In this document: piece by piece, positions 46,153 to 54,198 of the stretch | Layout of the letters: every line of letters begins with the position of its first letter | Numbering within the stretch: position 1 is the first letter of the stretch | From: Acinetobacter johnsonii CIP 64.6 | GTDB lineage: Bacteria > Pseudomonadota > Gammaproteobacteria > Pseudomonadales > Moraxellaceae | Assembly (NCBI RefSeq): GCF_000368045.1 | Contig: NZ_KB849236.1 | Coordinates: forward strand, 981,293 to 1,045,292 | DNA: 64,000 nucleotides | Reading direction: 5' to 3' | The notes under the pieces: model-generated | What the model was told of the DNA's origin: nothing | The model's input: only the letters and a program-made list of their open reading frames with translations | The model's database searches: none | Position numbers and translations under genes: made by a program

Positions 46153-47166
46153 ATGATTTTTCAATCAATAATAAAAGTACTTAGTACTGTTTTCATGATT
46201 GTGCTATTGAGCGCGTGTCAAAGTGTAGAAAAGAACACCAAACTGATTGCGGGTACATTTAACACAGCAACCAATATTCAAATGAAAATGCTGGATCGCT
46301 TTGCGCCTCCCGATGTCATCATACACAATAATATTCTATATCAAGCCAGCCCTGAGCTGAATATTGATATCTATCAACCCAAAAATATTGAACAATTAAA
46401 CGCAGTGCCCACGGTGGTTTGGATTCATGGCGGCGGATGGGTTTCGGGCTCAAAAGAGCATGCACGAGGTTATTTCAAACTTTTGGCCAATCAAGGCTTT
46501 AACGTGGTCTCTGTACAGTATCAGTTTGCACCTGAGGCGATTTATCCCACTCAGTTACAGCAAGTCGATCATGCACTGAATTTCTTACAATTGAATGCTG
46601 CTCAGTATCATATTAACCCGAACCAACTGTATCTAGCAGGAGACTCTGCTGGAGCCAATATTGCCAGTCATTATGCTGCGCTTTTGACGAATCCAACATT
46701 TGCTCAAGCATCCAATTTTAAGCCGAGTATTCAGCCGAAGCAGCTTAAAGGGCTAATTTTGCACTGTGGTATTTATGACTTATATCGCTTTGTGAATACA
46801 GCACCTGAGGAACTTAGGCTTATTGAATGGGGCGTCTATAACCTGGTTCAAGCTTATACGGGGGAGCGTAAAGAGGATGCAGCTTTTTTAAAGTCAATTT
46901 CAACCAGTGAACATATTACGTCACAGTATCCACCTGTATTTATCAGTGGGGGAAATAAAGACTTTTTAACCAAGAGCCAGTCTTTACCTTTCGTCGAGGT
47001 GTTGAAGCAGCATCAGGTTGCAGTGACGGAGGCTTTTTATCCAGACTCTAAGGAGTTTTTGGTGCATGAATATCAGTTCATGATGAGCAAACAAGCGAGT
47101 CAGATCACCTTTGATCGAACCATTGATTTTATAAAACAGACCTCAAGGTCGGCCGAAACAAAATAA
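46153..47166 (+). CDS. Lipoprotein alpha/beta hydrolase (HSL-like esterase)
   Basis: From ATG 46153 (GGGTGGAG before it) the 337-aa protein has a lipoprotein signal with lipobox LLSAC (Cys22). A hormone-sensitive-lipase-type hydrolase follows: oxyanion motif HGGGW near residue 95, nucleophile GDSAGAN near 165, then a late Asp and His (GNKDFL near 275 and VHEYQF near 300). It would sit on a membrane facing the periplasm, or be surface-exposed. Substrate is unknown; short-chain esters are typical for the class. Confidence 0.85.
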   Translation: MIFQSIIKVLSTVFMIVLLSACQSVEKNTKLIAGTFNTATNIQMKMLDRFAPPDVIIHNNILYQASPELNIDIYQPKNIEQLNAVPTVVWIHGGGWVSGSKEHARGYFKLLANQGFNVVSVQYQFAPEAIYPTQLQQVDHALNFLQLNAAQYHINPNQLYLAGDSAGANIASHYAALLTNPTFAQASNFKPSIQPKQLKGLILHCGIYDLYRFVNTAPEELRLIEWGVYNLVQAYTGERKEDAAFLKSISTSEHITSQYPPVFISGGNKDFLTKSQSLPFVEVLKQHQVAVTEAFYPDSKEFLVHEYQFMMSKQASQITFDRTIDFIKQTSRSAETK

Positions 47167-47209
47167 AAAAGTATACAGAAAGACTTGTTTAGTTTTTGCT
47201 ATTTTAATA

Positions 47210-47231
47210 ACATACCGACCGTTCGGTATGT
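47210..47231 (+). promoter_or_regulatory. TetR-type operator before the SMR pump
   Basis: ACATACCGA-CCGT-TCGGTATGT is a perfect 9-bp inverted repeat with a 4-bp centre. It ends 17 bp before the pump's ATG. The first in-frame ATG (47228) lies inside it, so the true start must be downstream. The TetR gene follows in the same operon and is the likely binder. Confidence 0.8.
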
Positions 47232-47248
47232 TTATTATTGAGTTCCTG

Positions 47249-47593
47249 ATGAATCCTATATTAATGGCTTATGCTTTGCTGGCGATGGCAATTATTTCTG
47301 AAGTGATTGGTTCGACTTTTTTGGTAAAGTCGGAAGGTTTTACCAAGCTATTGCCTTCACTGGCGGTGGTGGTTTTATTTTCGTTGGCATTTTATTTATT
47401 GTCTCAAGTGATTAAAGTGATTCCATTGGGTATTGCTTATGCGATTTGGGCTGGTGTTGGTATTGTTTTAACCGCTCTGATTGGTTACTTTGTTTTCCGA
47501 CAAAGCCTAGATTTCGCAGTAATGATCGGTATTGCACTGATTGTTTCTGGTGTGGTCGTAATTAACTTATTTTCAAACTCAACAGGGCATTAA
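47249..47593 (+). CDS. EmrE/QacE-like small multidrug resistance (SMR) transporter
   Basis: From ATG 47249 this 114-aa protein has four transmembrane helices. It begins MNPI, keeps the key glutamate in AIISEVIGSTF (Glu18), the signature PLGIAYAIWAGVGIV near residue 58 and a C-terminus (INLFSNSTGH) close to that of EmrE. SMR pumps export quaternary ammonium and cationic dyes against protons as dimers. The 7-codon-longer start would begin inside the operator. It is followed 5 bp later by its TetR regulator. Confidence 0.93.
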   Translation: MNPILMAYALLAMAIISEVIGSTFLVKSEGFTKLLPSLAVVVLFSLAFYLLSQVIKVIPLGIAYAIWAGVGIVLTALIGYFVFRQSLDFAVMIGIALIVSGVVVINLFSNSTGH

Positions 47594-47598
47594 GTTCG

Positions 47599-48156
47599 AT
47601 GCAACAAGCAAGTCCACGTAAAAAGGCACCAGAACAGGTTCGCCAAAGTATCCTACAACATGCGATCTGTTTGGCTGCTGAAAAAGGTGTGACTGGGGTT
47701 TCCATACAAGCTGTGGCTGATTTGGTTGGTGTGAGTAAGGGCGGGGTTTTTCATCATTTTCCAAACAAACAAAAGCTACTTGAAGCGATGGTTGTGGAAC
47801 AGCTTGAACAATTAGATCGTGTTGTTGATGAGTTGATTAGCCAAGACCGAGATCGTTTTGGTTGCTTTACCCGAGCCTATATCGAGATTACTTTGGAAAA
47901 GCAGGTACTAGGTTTAGAGCATTCTTGGTCAGCTATTTCGATGATTATGCTGACGGATCGTACCTTTAATGAGTATTGGATTGAGTGGCTAGAAAAACGT
48001 TTAGCGCGACATCAGGATACAGACAATGATTTGGAGCTTAAAATTCTACGCTATGCTGCGGATGGCATTTGGCTCACAGCATTTACTGAGGTGGAAAATT
48101 TGTCTGAGACGATGCAGCTTAAGCAAGAATTGATTCAACGAAGTTATCAGCATTAA
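47599..48156 (+). CDS. TetR family regulator of the SMR pump
   Basis: The 185-aa protein has a TetR helix-turn-helix near residues 30-55 (SIQAVADLVGVSKGGVFHHF). It is five bp downstream of the pump gene in one operon, with a 22-bp palindrome before the pump. Repression of the pump operon, released by a pump substrate, is the simplest model. Confidence 0.88.
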   Translation: MQQASPRKKAPEQVRQSILQHAICLAAEKGVTGVSIQAVADLVGVSKGGVFHHFPNKQKLLEAMVVEQLEQLDRVVDELISQDRDRFGCFTRAYIEITLEKQVLGLEHSWSAISMIMLTDRTFNEYWIEWLEKRLARHQDTDNDLELKILRYAADGIWLTAFTEVENLSETMQLKQELIQRSYQH

Positions 48157-48183
48157 TTTTTCAAGTTAGCAATATTTGAAAAT

Positions 48184-48213
48184 AAAAAAAGCACCCTCGA
48201 TGGGTGCTTTTTT
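48184..48213 (+). terminator. Terminator between the TetR gene and the BenE-like gene
   Basis: AAAAAAAGCACCC-TCGA-TGGGTGCTTTTTT between converging genes. Confidence 0.92.
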
Positions 48214-48223
48214 ATATGAGGGC

Positions 48224-49399
48224 TTAAACTTTTTTGGCTTTAAACTTAAATATAAGCATAACTGCAAAACCAAAGAATAGTCCCCAAAAGGCAGAACCAA
48301 TGCCAAAGAACTGTACCCCAGATGCGCTGAATAAGAATGTCATGAGGGCTGCCTCACGGTCTGATACCGCTTCAAATGCAATCGCGATGTTATGACTAAT
48401 CGTGCCAAACAAAGCAATACCAGCCAAGGCTGTAATAAAGATTGCAGGGAAAGACAACAAAAGACTGGTCAGGGTTGCTGCGAATAGTCCCATTAAGATG
48501 TAAAAGAAGCCGCAGCTCATGCCCGCAATATAGCGTTTTGATGGATCAGGGTGAACTTGTTCATCTAAACTGACGGCTGCACTAATTGCTGCGGTATTGA
48601 CACTATAACAGCCAAAAGGTGCGAGTAAGGCTTGAGCGGTACCTGTCCATCCAATCAATTGATTGACATGTGGGTTATAGCCATAGCTTTTAATCATGGC
48701 AATACCCGGTAAGTATTGGGATGCCATATTGATCACAAACAAAGGTAGCGCTAAACCTAAAATAGCAGACATGCTGAACTCAGGCGCCATCCAAACAGGT
48801 TGTGCTAAGCTCCAAGTGATTTGAGGCGTGTGGAAGTCTAAGAATAACGGACAGAGCAACAAGCCTGCAATGACTGTAATGACAATGCAATAACGTGGGG
48901 TAAGTCGCTTAGAAACAATATAAGCCGCCAGCATGGATAAAATAAAACCCCAATGGTCTTGCATACTGGCGAACAATGAAATACCAAACTTCAATAACAC
49001 ACCCGCCAGCATGGCACTGGTCAGGCTTTGAGGGATATACGTCAGTACTTTTTCAAAGATACCGAAAAAGCCCAAAATGGCAGTAACCAAACCACAGACC
49101 AAAAATGCGCCAATCGCTTCATGCAAACTATAACCACTGCCTGTCGCAATAATTAAGGCCAGTGCTGCCGTAGACCATGAGGTCGATACAGGATATTTAA
49201 GTTTCCAAGATAAAAGCAGGCCACTCAAACCAATACCTAGACCTAAAGCCCAGAACCATGAGTTGATTTGCGCGGTATTTGCACCTAAGACTTGGGCGGA
49301 TTGAATGACCAAGACTGAAGACACACTAATGCCAATGAGGAAGGTAATAAAACCTGCGAATACAGCTGGAACTGAGAAATCTTGAAATAATTTTTGCAT
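48224..49399 (-). CDS. BenE family benzoate/H+ symporter-like protein
   Basis: From ATG 49399 the 391-aa protein has about 11-12 transmembrane helices. It begins MQKLFQDFSVPAVFAGFITF and contains KYPVSTSWSTAALALI near residue 75 and LGLALPLFVINMASQYLPGI near 225, the pattern of BenE transporters. The longer open frame (55 extra residues) overlaps the upstream region without membrane features. No benzoate catabolic genes are nearby, so the substrate is uncertain. Confidence 0.85.
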   Translation of the reverse strand: MQKLFQDFSVPAVFAGFITFLIGISVSSVLVIQSAQVLGANTAQINSWFWALGLGIGLSGLLLSWKLKYPVSTSWSTAALALIIATGSGYSLHEAIGAFLVCGLVTAILGFFGIFEKVLTYIPQSLTSAMLAGVLLKFGISLFASMQDHWGFILSMLAAYIVSKRLTPRYCIVITVIAGLLLCPLFLDFHTPQITWSLAQPVWMAPEFSMSAILGLALPLFVINMASQYLPGIAMIKSYGYNPHVNQLIGWTGTAQALLAPFGCYSVNTAAISAAVSLDEQVHPDPSKRYIAGMSCGFFYILMGLFAATLTSLLLSFPAIFITALAGIALFGTISHNIAIAFEAVSDREAALMTFLFSASGVQFFGIGSAFWGLFFGFAVMLIFKFKAKKV

Positions 49400-49524
49400 G
49401 AAGATCAAAACATAATCTGAATGAGTGAAAATTACTATTGTTCGAGGATCATACGCTGGTTCTTGAAAAATAAAACAGCACACTATGGATTTTTTATCGA
49501 AAATAATGAGATTATTCACGAAAA

Positions 49525-50175
49525 TTACAGTGTAGAAAGTGCCAGTTTTAAGCCGAAGCCACAAAACAGCAGACCGACGGTCGCCACCGCAACGGCTGCA
49601 ACTTTAAACTGACGATTGAAATAGCTCGCCAGCTTAATACCTGAAAAAATCAGGATACTAAGATAGGCCATGCTGATGATTTGTAGAATAATGGAAAGTA
49701 AGGCAAAGCTCAGTGCTGGGTAAGCATAATTTGGGTCGACAAACTGAACAAAAAAAGACAGATAAAACAAAATAGCTTTTGGGTTTAAAAGGCTAATGGT
49801 CAGCGCTGAACGAAAAGGATGTAAGGTTTGCAACGTACTCTGATCTGTACTTGCTGCAAGCTGTTGTGGGCTAGAGTTCCAGGTTTTGACTCCTGCAATC
49901 AAGAGCTTTATACCTAAATATGACAGATAAAGTGCGCCTACAATTTTTAATAAAATAAACAGCCAAGGAAAAGCATGTAAAAGAGATGCTGCACCCAGCA
50001 CGGTACATAGAATGAGGATCAAATCGCCTGTGAAAACACCTAATGCACCCCAGTAACCTGTCTTAATACCAAATCGTGAGGCAATGGACATCACATAAAG
50101 AGAATTTGGGCCTGGCAAAATCACAATTAGAATTGTACCGATGATATAAGTACCGATGTCGATAATACCAAACAC
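49525..50175 (-). CDS. leuE: LysE/RhtB family amino-acid exporter, LeuE-like
   Basis: The 216-aa protein has six hydrophobic helices and the family start ILVILPGPNSLYVMS near residue 18. Near residue 130 LLNPKAILFYLSFFVQFVDP closely resembles E. coli LeuE, which exports leucine and related amino acids. It lies downstream of tal with a terminator between. Substrate is by family. Confidence 0.85.
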   Translation of the reverse strand: MFGIIDIGTYIIGTILIVILPGPNSLYVMSIASRFGIKTGYWGALGVFTGDLILILCTVLGAASLLHAFPWLFILLKIVGALYLSYLGIKLLIAGVKTWNSSPQQLAASTDQSTLQTLHPFRSALTISLLNPKAILFYLSFFVQFVDPNYAYPALSFALLSIILQIISMAYLSILIFSGIKLASYFNRQFKVAAVAVATVGLLFCGFGLKLALSTL

Positions 50176-50188
50176 AACGTATTCTCAA

Positions 50189-50229
50189 TAAAAAAGCCGA
50201 TGTTGCATGATAACAAAATCGGCTTTTAA
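50189..50229 (-). terminator. Terminator after tal
   Basis: AAAAAGCCGAT pairs with ATCGGCTTTT over a 17-base loop, between tal and leuE. Confidence 0.75.
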
Positions 50230-50245
50230 AAGAAGAAAAATCAAG

Positions 50246-51232
50246 TTAAGCTGAAATTTCTTCATCTAAACCAAAAGACTGACGTAACAGTGTGTTCAGC
50301 TGTTGACGAGCTTTAATAAATCCATCAATACCCCCTTGTAGCAGTTGCGTTGCCATGAGGTCATGTTCAATTTGATCTCTAAACTCAGTTTCACCGAGTA
50401 CGTTAAGTGCAGTTGTCGCTGGTGCAATATCACTTGCTGACAGTTGTGCTTTGACTTCACGCGTGTCTTGTTCAAGTGCAGCCAATAAATTAGGTGCAAC
50501 AGTCAGCAGGTCACAGCCAGCTAGTCCCAACACTTGGTCAATACTACGGAAGCTTGCGCCCATAATTTCTGTTTCAACCCCATGTGCTTTATAGAACTGG
50601 TAAATTTGCTTCACAGACAGTACGCCAGGGTCTTTTTCAACGGGATAGCTGTCCACGCCTTCGGCCTTTTTGTACCAATCTAAAATACGTCCAACAAAAG
50701 GTGAGATTAAAGTGACATTTGCTTCCGCACAAGCATGTGCTTGATGCACACCAAACAAAAGCGTTAAGTTGGTATGGATGCCTTCAGCTTCCAGCACTTT
50801 CGCTGCTTGAATGCCTGCCCATGTCGAAGCAATTTTAATTAAAATACGATCTTGATCTACGCCGTAGTTTTTATATAGCGCCAGCAGCTCTTTGGCTTTT
50901 TCGATGGTGGCATTAGTATCATAAGACAGCGCGGCATCCACTTCTGTGGAAACACGACCTTCGATCAACTTGAGAATTTCAACACCAAATTTGACGGTAA
51001 GAATGTCGATTGTGCGTTCAATAAGTAAGTCATCTTCGAAGCCCTCCGCTTTAGCTTGAGCGAAAGCGTCTTCAATCAACTCTTTATTTTCAGGTTGACT
51101 TGCAGCAGCTGTAATTAGAGAAGGATTGGTGGTTGCATCGAGCGGGCGAAATTGGTTAATCGCCGCTAAATCGCTACTGTCGGCAACAATGGTGGTTAAG
51201 CTTTTTAATTGGTTTAATGCGGTTTGTGTCAT
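50246..51232 (-). CDS. tal: Transaldolase
   Basis: Transaldolase moves dihydroxyacetone units between sugar phosphates in the pentose phosphate route. The 328-aa protein has DATTNPSLI at residues 32-40 and the Schiff-base lysine in RILIKIASTWAG (Lys133), then NVTLISPFVGRILDW near 170. It is slightly longer than E. coli TalB (317). It stands as a single gene. Confidence 0.95.
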   Translation of the reverse strand: MTQTALNQLKSLTTIVADSSDLAAINQFRPLDATTNPSLITAAASQPENKELIEDAFAQAKAEGFEDDLLIERTIDILTVKFGVEILKLIEGRVSTEVDAALSYDTNATIEKAKELLALYKNYGVDQDRILIKIASTWAGIQAAKVLEAEGIHTNLTLLFGVHQAHACAEANVTLISPFVGRILDWYKKAEGVDSYPVEKDPGVLSVKQIYQFYKAHGVETEIMGASFRSIDQVLGLAGCDLLTVAPNLLAALEQDTREVKAQLSASDIAPATTALNVLGETEFRDQIEHDLMATQLLQGGIDGFIKARQQLNTLLRQSFGLDEEISA

Positions 51233-51324
51233 TGATCGTTAGTTCTTAAAGTTATTACCCGTAAAATATTTATAACACAAACTGCTTTTAACCCAAGTAG
51301 ATTCGGACGTTTTAACAGCAGTTA

Positions 51325-52212
51325 TTATACTTTTTTACGCTGATTTCGGATGTATTGGATTAAAAAACGCGCAGCCGCGCCCAATTCACTTTCGCGACTC
51401 CAGACCAAGTCCACAAAATATTCAAACTTCGGGGTGAAATCTAGCAGATCTAATATTTTGAGCTGTTTTTTGAGCTGAGGGTTTTCATTCAACATTTCTA
51501 AGGGTAAAACACCCCAACCAAAGTTTTGCATGATTAAAGCGCAAGCTGAGTGATGGTTGTCTGTCCGCCAATACTGTTTGGAATACAGCAATTCTGGCTT
51601 AATGCTTTTATCGCGACTGGCAACCACGATTTGACGGCTATGTTGAATTTGTTCAAAGCTGACTTGTGGAAATTGAGCCAGAATAAAGTCCTTATTGGCG
51701 ACGGGAACTAAAGTTTCGAGTTTTAATTCTACAAACTGTTCGCTGCTTTCCAGTTGCTCACGTTCAAACATCAGCGCCAGTTGTGCTGTGCCGTTGAGTA
51801 ACATTTTCTGCGCATCTTCTTGAGGTGCAGAAAAAATATTGATTTGTAGACTGGGAAATTCGGCCTCTAATATCGCGATGTAGTCGATCCATTGCATATG
51901 TAGAAGCTCAGATACCACTACAATGTTGAGCGAGGACTCCAAACTGTGGCTTAGGGCATAGGCATGCTGTTTCCATTGATTCATTTCGGTCAACAGTTGC
52001 TCGGTCTTTTCGTACAAAGTCATGGCTTGCGCAGTTGCTGTGGGCTCACGTCCTTCACGTAAAAAGAGTTGTAAGTTTAAGTCTATTTCCAAGTTAGCAA
52101 TTGACATACTCACGGCCGATGGTACTTTACTCAACTTGCGTGCAGCAGCTGAAAATGAGCCTGACTCAATGACGGTTTTAAAAATAATCAGTTGCTCTTG
52201 ATTGATATTCAT
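51325..52212 (-). CDS. aceR: LysR-type regulator AceR
   Basis: The 295-aa LysR-type protein has its helix-turn-helix at residues 17-40 (GSFSAAARKLSKVPSAVSMS) and a co-inducer domain. It is divergent from the aceI pump gene, 99 bp away. This is the arrangement of Acinetobacter aceR-aceI, where AceR activates aceI in response to chlorhexidine. The name therefore rests on position and family. Confidence 0.87.
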   Translation of the reverse strand: MNINQEQLIIFKTVIESGSFSAAARKLSKVPSAVSMSIANLEIDLNLQLFLREGREPTATAQAMTLYEKTEQLLTEMNQWKQHAYALSHSLESSLNIVVVSELLHMQWIDYIAILEAEFPSLQINIFSAPQEDAQKMLLNGTAQLALMFEREQLESSEQFVELKLETLVPVANKDFILAQFPQVSFEQIQHSRQIVVASRDKSIKPELLYSKQYWRTDNHHSACALIMQNFGWGVLPLEMLNENPQLKKQLKILDLLDFTPKFEYFVDLVWSRESELGAAARFLIQYIRNQRKKV

Positions 52213-52221
52213 AATTTTCTA

Positions 52222-52242
52222 TCTTTCAATTTTATTGAAAGA
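52222..52242. promoter_or_regulatory. Inverted repeat in the aceR-aceI gap, candidate AceR site
   Basis: TCTTTCAA-TTTTA-TTGAAAGA is a perfect 8-bp inverted repeat with a 5-bp centre, starting 10 bp from the aceR start codon. It fits the T-N11-A spacing idea for LysR regulators and could let AceR repress itself while activating aceI. Confidence 0.5.
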
Positions 52243-52311
52243 ACCTAACTCGATTAATCAATATTATAAAAATAAACTAGCCAACATCCAATCATGAAAG
52301 AGTAATTAAAA

Positions 52312-52737
52312 ATGTTGATTTCCAAAAGAAGGATTATTCATGCGCTCAGCTATGAAATCATCCTATTGGTGATCATTGCTGTTGCCTTAAGTTTCATATT
52401 CCATATGCCTTTAGAAGTCACAGGTGTACTCGGTATTGCCATGGCTGTCACTTCGGTCATATGGAATATGGTGTTTAACCATTTTTTTGAAAAGTTTGAA
52501 GCGAAAAGAAAGCTAAAAAGAACCATCGGTGTGCGTGTTCTTCACGCGATTGGTTTTGAAGGTGGTTTGATGCTTGCAACCATCCCAATGGTCGCATATG
52601 CAATGCAAATGAGTATTTGGCAAGCCATCGTGCTCGACTTCAGTTTAACCATGTGTATTTTGGTTTATACCTTTATTTTCCAGTGGTGTTATGACTGTCT
52701 AGAAGAACAGTTAGGCTACAAACCAAAATATCATTAA
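52312..52737 (+). CDS. aceI: PACE-family chlorhexidine efflux protein AceI
   Basis: The 141-aa protein has four transmembrane helices in the two-tandem-BTP layout. It begins MLISKRRIIHALSYEIILLV with the essential glutamate of AceI at position 15. It contains VIWNMVFNHFFEKFE near residue 47, the IGFEGGLMLATIPM repeat near 80, and TFIFQWCYD near the end. AceI exports chlorhexidine, acriflavine and possibly polyamines. Neighbouring AceR supports the name. Confidence 0.95.
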   Translation: MLISKRRIIHALSYEIILLVIIAVALSFIFHMPLEVTGVLGIAMAVTSVIWNMVFNHFFEKFEAKRKLKRTIGVRVLHAIGFEGGLMLATIPMVAYAMQMSIWQAIVLDFSLTMCILVYTFIFQWCYDCLEEQLGYKPKYH

Positions 52738-52766
52738 TAATTAATTAAAAAATCCATTAATTAGTC

Positions 52767-52800
52767 ATAAAGGCCTTATCTGATAAAGTAAGGCCTTTAT
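52767..52800 (+). terminator. Possible terminator after aceI
   Basis: ATAAAGGCCTTA and TAAGGCCTTTAT form a stem, but the following T tract is weak. Confidence 0.55.
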
Positions 52801-52954
52801 TGATATTAAATACTTTATATTTTAACAAAAGATAAAAATTGATCACAATTTGATCGTATAAATAACTCCATTTATTACATAACTTCTAAATATAAAAACA
52901 AAGATGTGTTTTTATAAAACTTAATAAAAAATATATCGTACAAGGAGTTAGACG

Positions 52955-54069
52955 ATGAAAATAGGCGCTTTAGTTATATCTATAGCTTTACTGAGTGTTA
53001 CACAGTCAGGCTTTTCAGCTACAGGTGGAAGTTTTAAACGGTTTTCTGTTTCTGCGGGGTGGTTACATGCTATGCCTCAAGGAAAGGCCAATCCATTTAA
53101 TATTTGGACTCCAATTGCAAATGGTAGGAATGCAAATATTGGATCGGTCTCATTGAATGCTGTTGTTAATTCAATTGATCCTTCGGATGTAAATGCAGAT
53201 GCTATGAAAAGTATTCTTAATATGCTTGGAGATATATATAAAGAAAATCCGAACGAACCTGAATTGAGCCAGTTCTTTGAGTTAAAAAATGTGAATGGCA
53301 CAGATGAGGTCTATTTAAAAGATGCTTTGTCAGGTAGTGCAGACTTATACGGTTTAGAACAATGGACAGCAGGGGGAGTGGCCTTGAAGTTCAAGATGCA
53401 GATACGCTCGGTTTAATGATGAATTATTATGTAAATGATAATGTTTCATTACAGCTGATTGGAGGAATACCGCCAAAAGTCGATATTAAAGGAAAAGGAG
53501 AAATATTAGCGCCTATGTCAGGTATAAGCCATACAGGTATAGGTCTTGATTTGCCTTTAGCACAAGATATTCCAATTACAAATTTAGGAAGTAAGTCTAA
53601 AGTTGCGACAGTCCGTGCTTGGACTCCTGCATTTGAAGCACAATATCAGTTTGGTCAGTCTGGGATAAATAAATTCCGCCCATATGTTGGCTTAGGCATC
53701 ATGTATGCACATTTTGGTAGCATTAAAGTGAATGGAGAAACCAAGGCTGACTTAGTGGCAGCAGGCCATATGATTCAAAATATTCTAGATGGGAAAGCTG
53801 GAGCCGCTCTAGATCGGGGGCAATCAAGTGCATCCCCTTATGTAAAAGTAAAATCTGAAGATGCCTTTGCTCCAATCGTAAGTCTTGGCGCAACATATGA
53901 CATAACTTCTAATTGGTACGGCGTGGCGTCTGTTTCATATTCAAAATTAAATAATAAAACGACGATTGATGTTATAGATAGAAATACAGGAAATCGTTTA
54001 ATTCATTCTTCTACTAAAATCGATATCGATCCTTTAATTACTTACCTTGGTGTAGGTTATCGTTTTTAA
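52955..54069 (+). pseudogene. OmpW-family outer-membrane protein gene split by a frameshift
   Basis: The first frame (52955-53416) starts with AAGGAG and a signal peptide (IGALVISIALLSVTQSGFSA) and ends with QWTAGG then noise. The second frame resumes at SGLEVQDADTLGLMMNYYV and runs through IGGIPPKVDIKGKG, FRPYVGLGIMYAHFG and a terminal YLGVGYRF to 54069, all typical of the OmpW beta-barrel family. The break is at a run of five G (53372-53376). One extra G (six in all), or two fewer (three in all), restores a single reading frame. As written it makes only a truncated periplasmic fragment. It could be a sequencing error, a true pseudogene or phase variation. Confidence 0.85.
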
Positions 54070-54137
54070 TCTAATCAGCGAAGAAGCATTTAGGAATGCT
54101 TTTTCTAACCATAATGTTTCATTTCAGCTATAAAAAA

Positions 54138-54179
54138 TAAAAAGACCCTTGGAAGTACAATTTCCAAGGGTCTTTTTTT
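54138..54179. terminator. Bidirectional terminator (OmpW gene / thiolase)
   Basis: AAAGACCCTTGGAA and TTTCCAAGGGTCTTT form a long stem with a short loop and T7, between converging genes. Confidence 0.93.
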
Positions 54180-54198
54180 CAAAAGTGAAAACAGTTAA

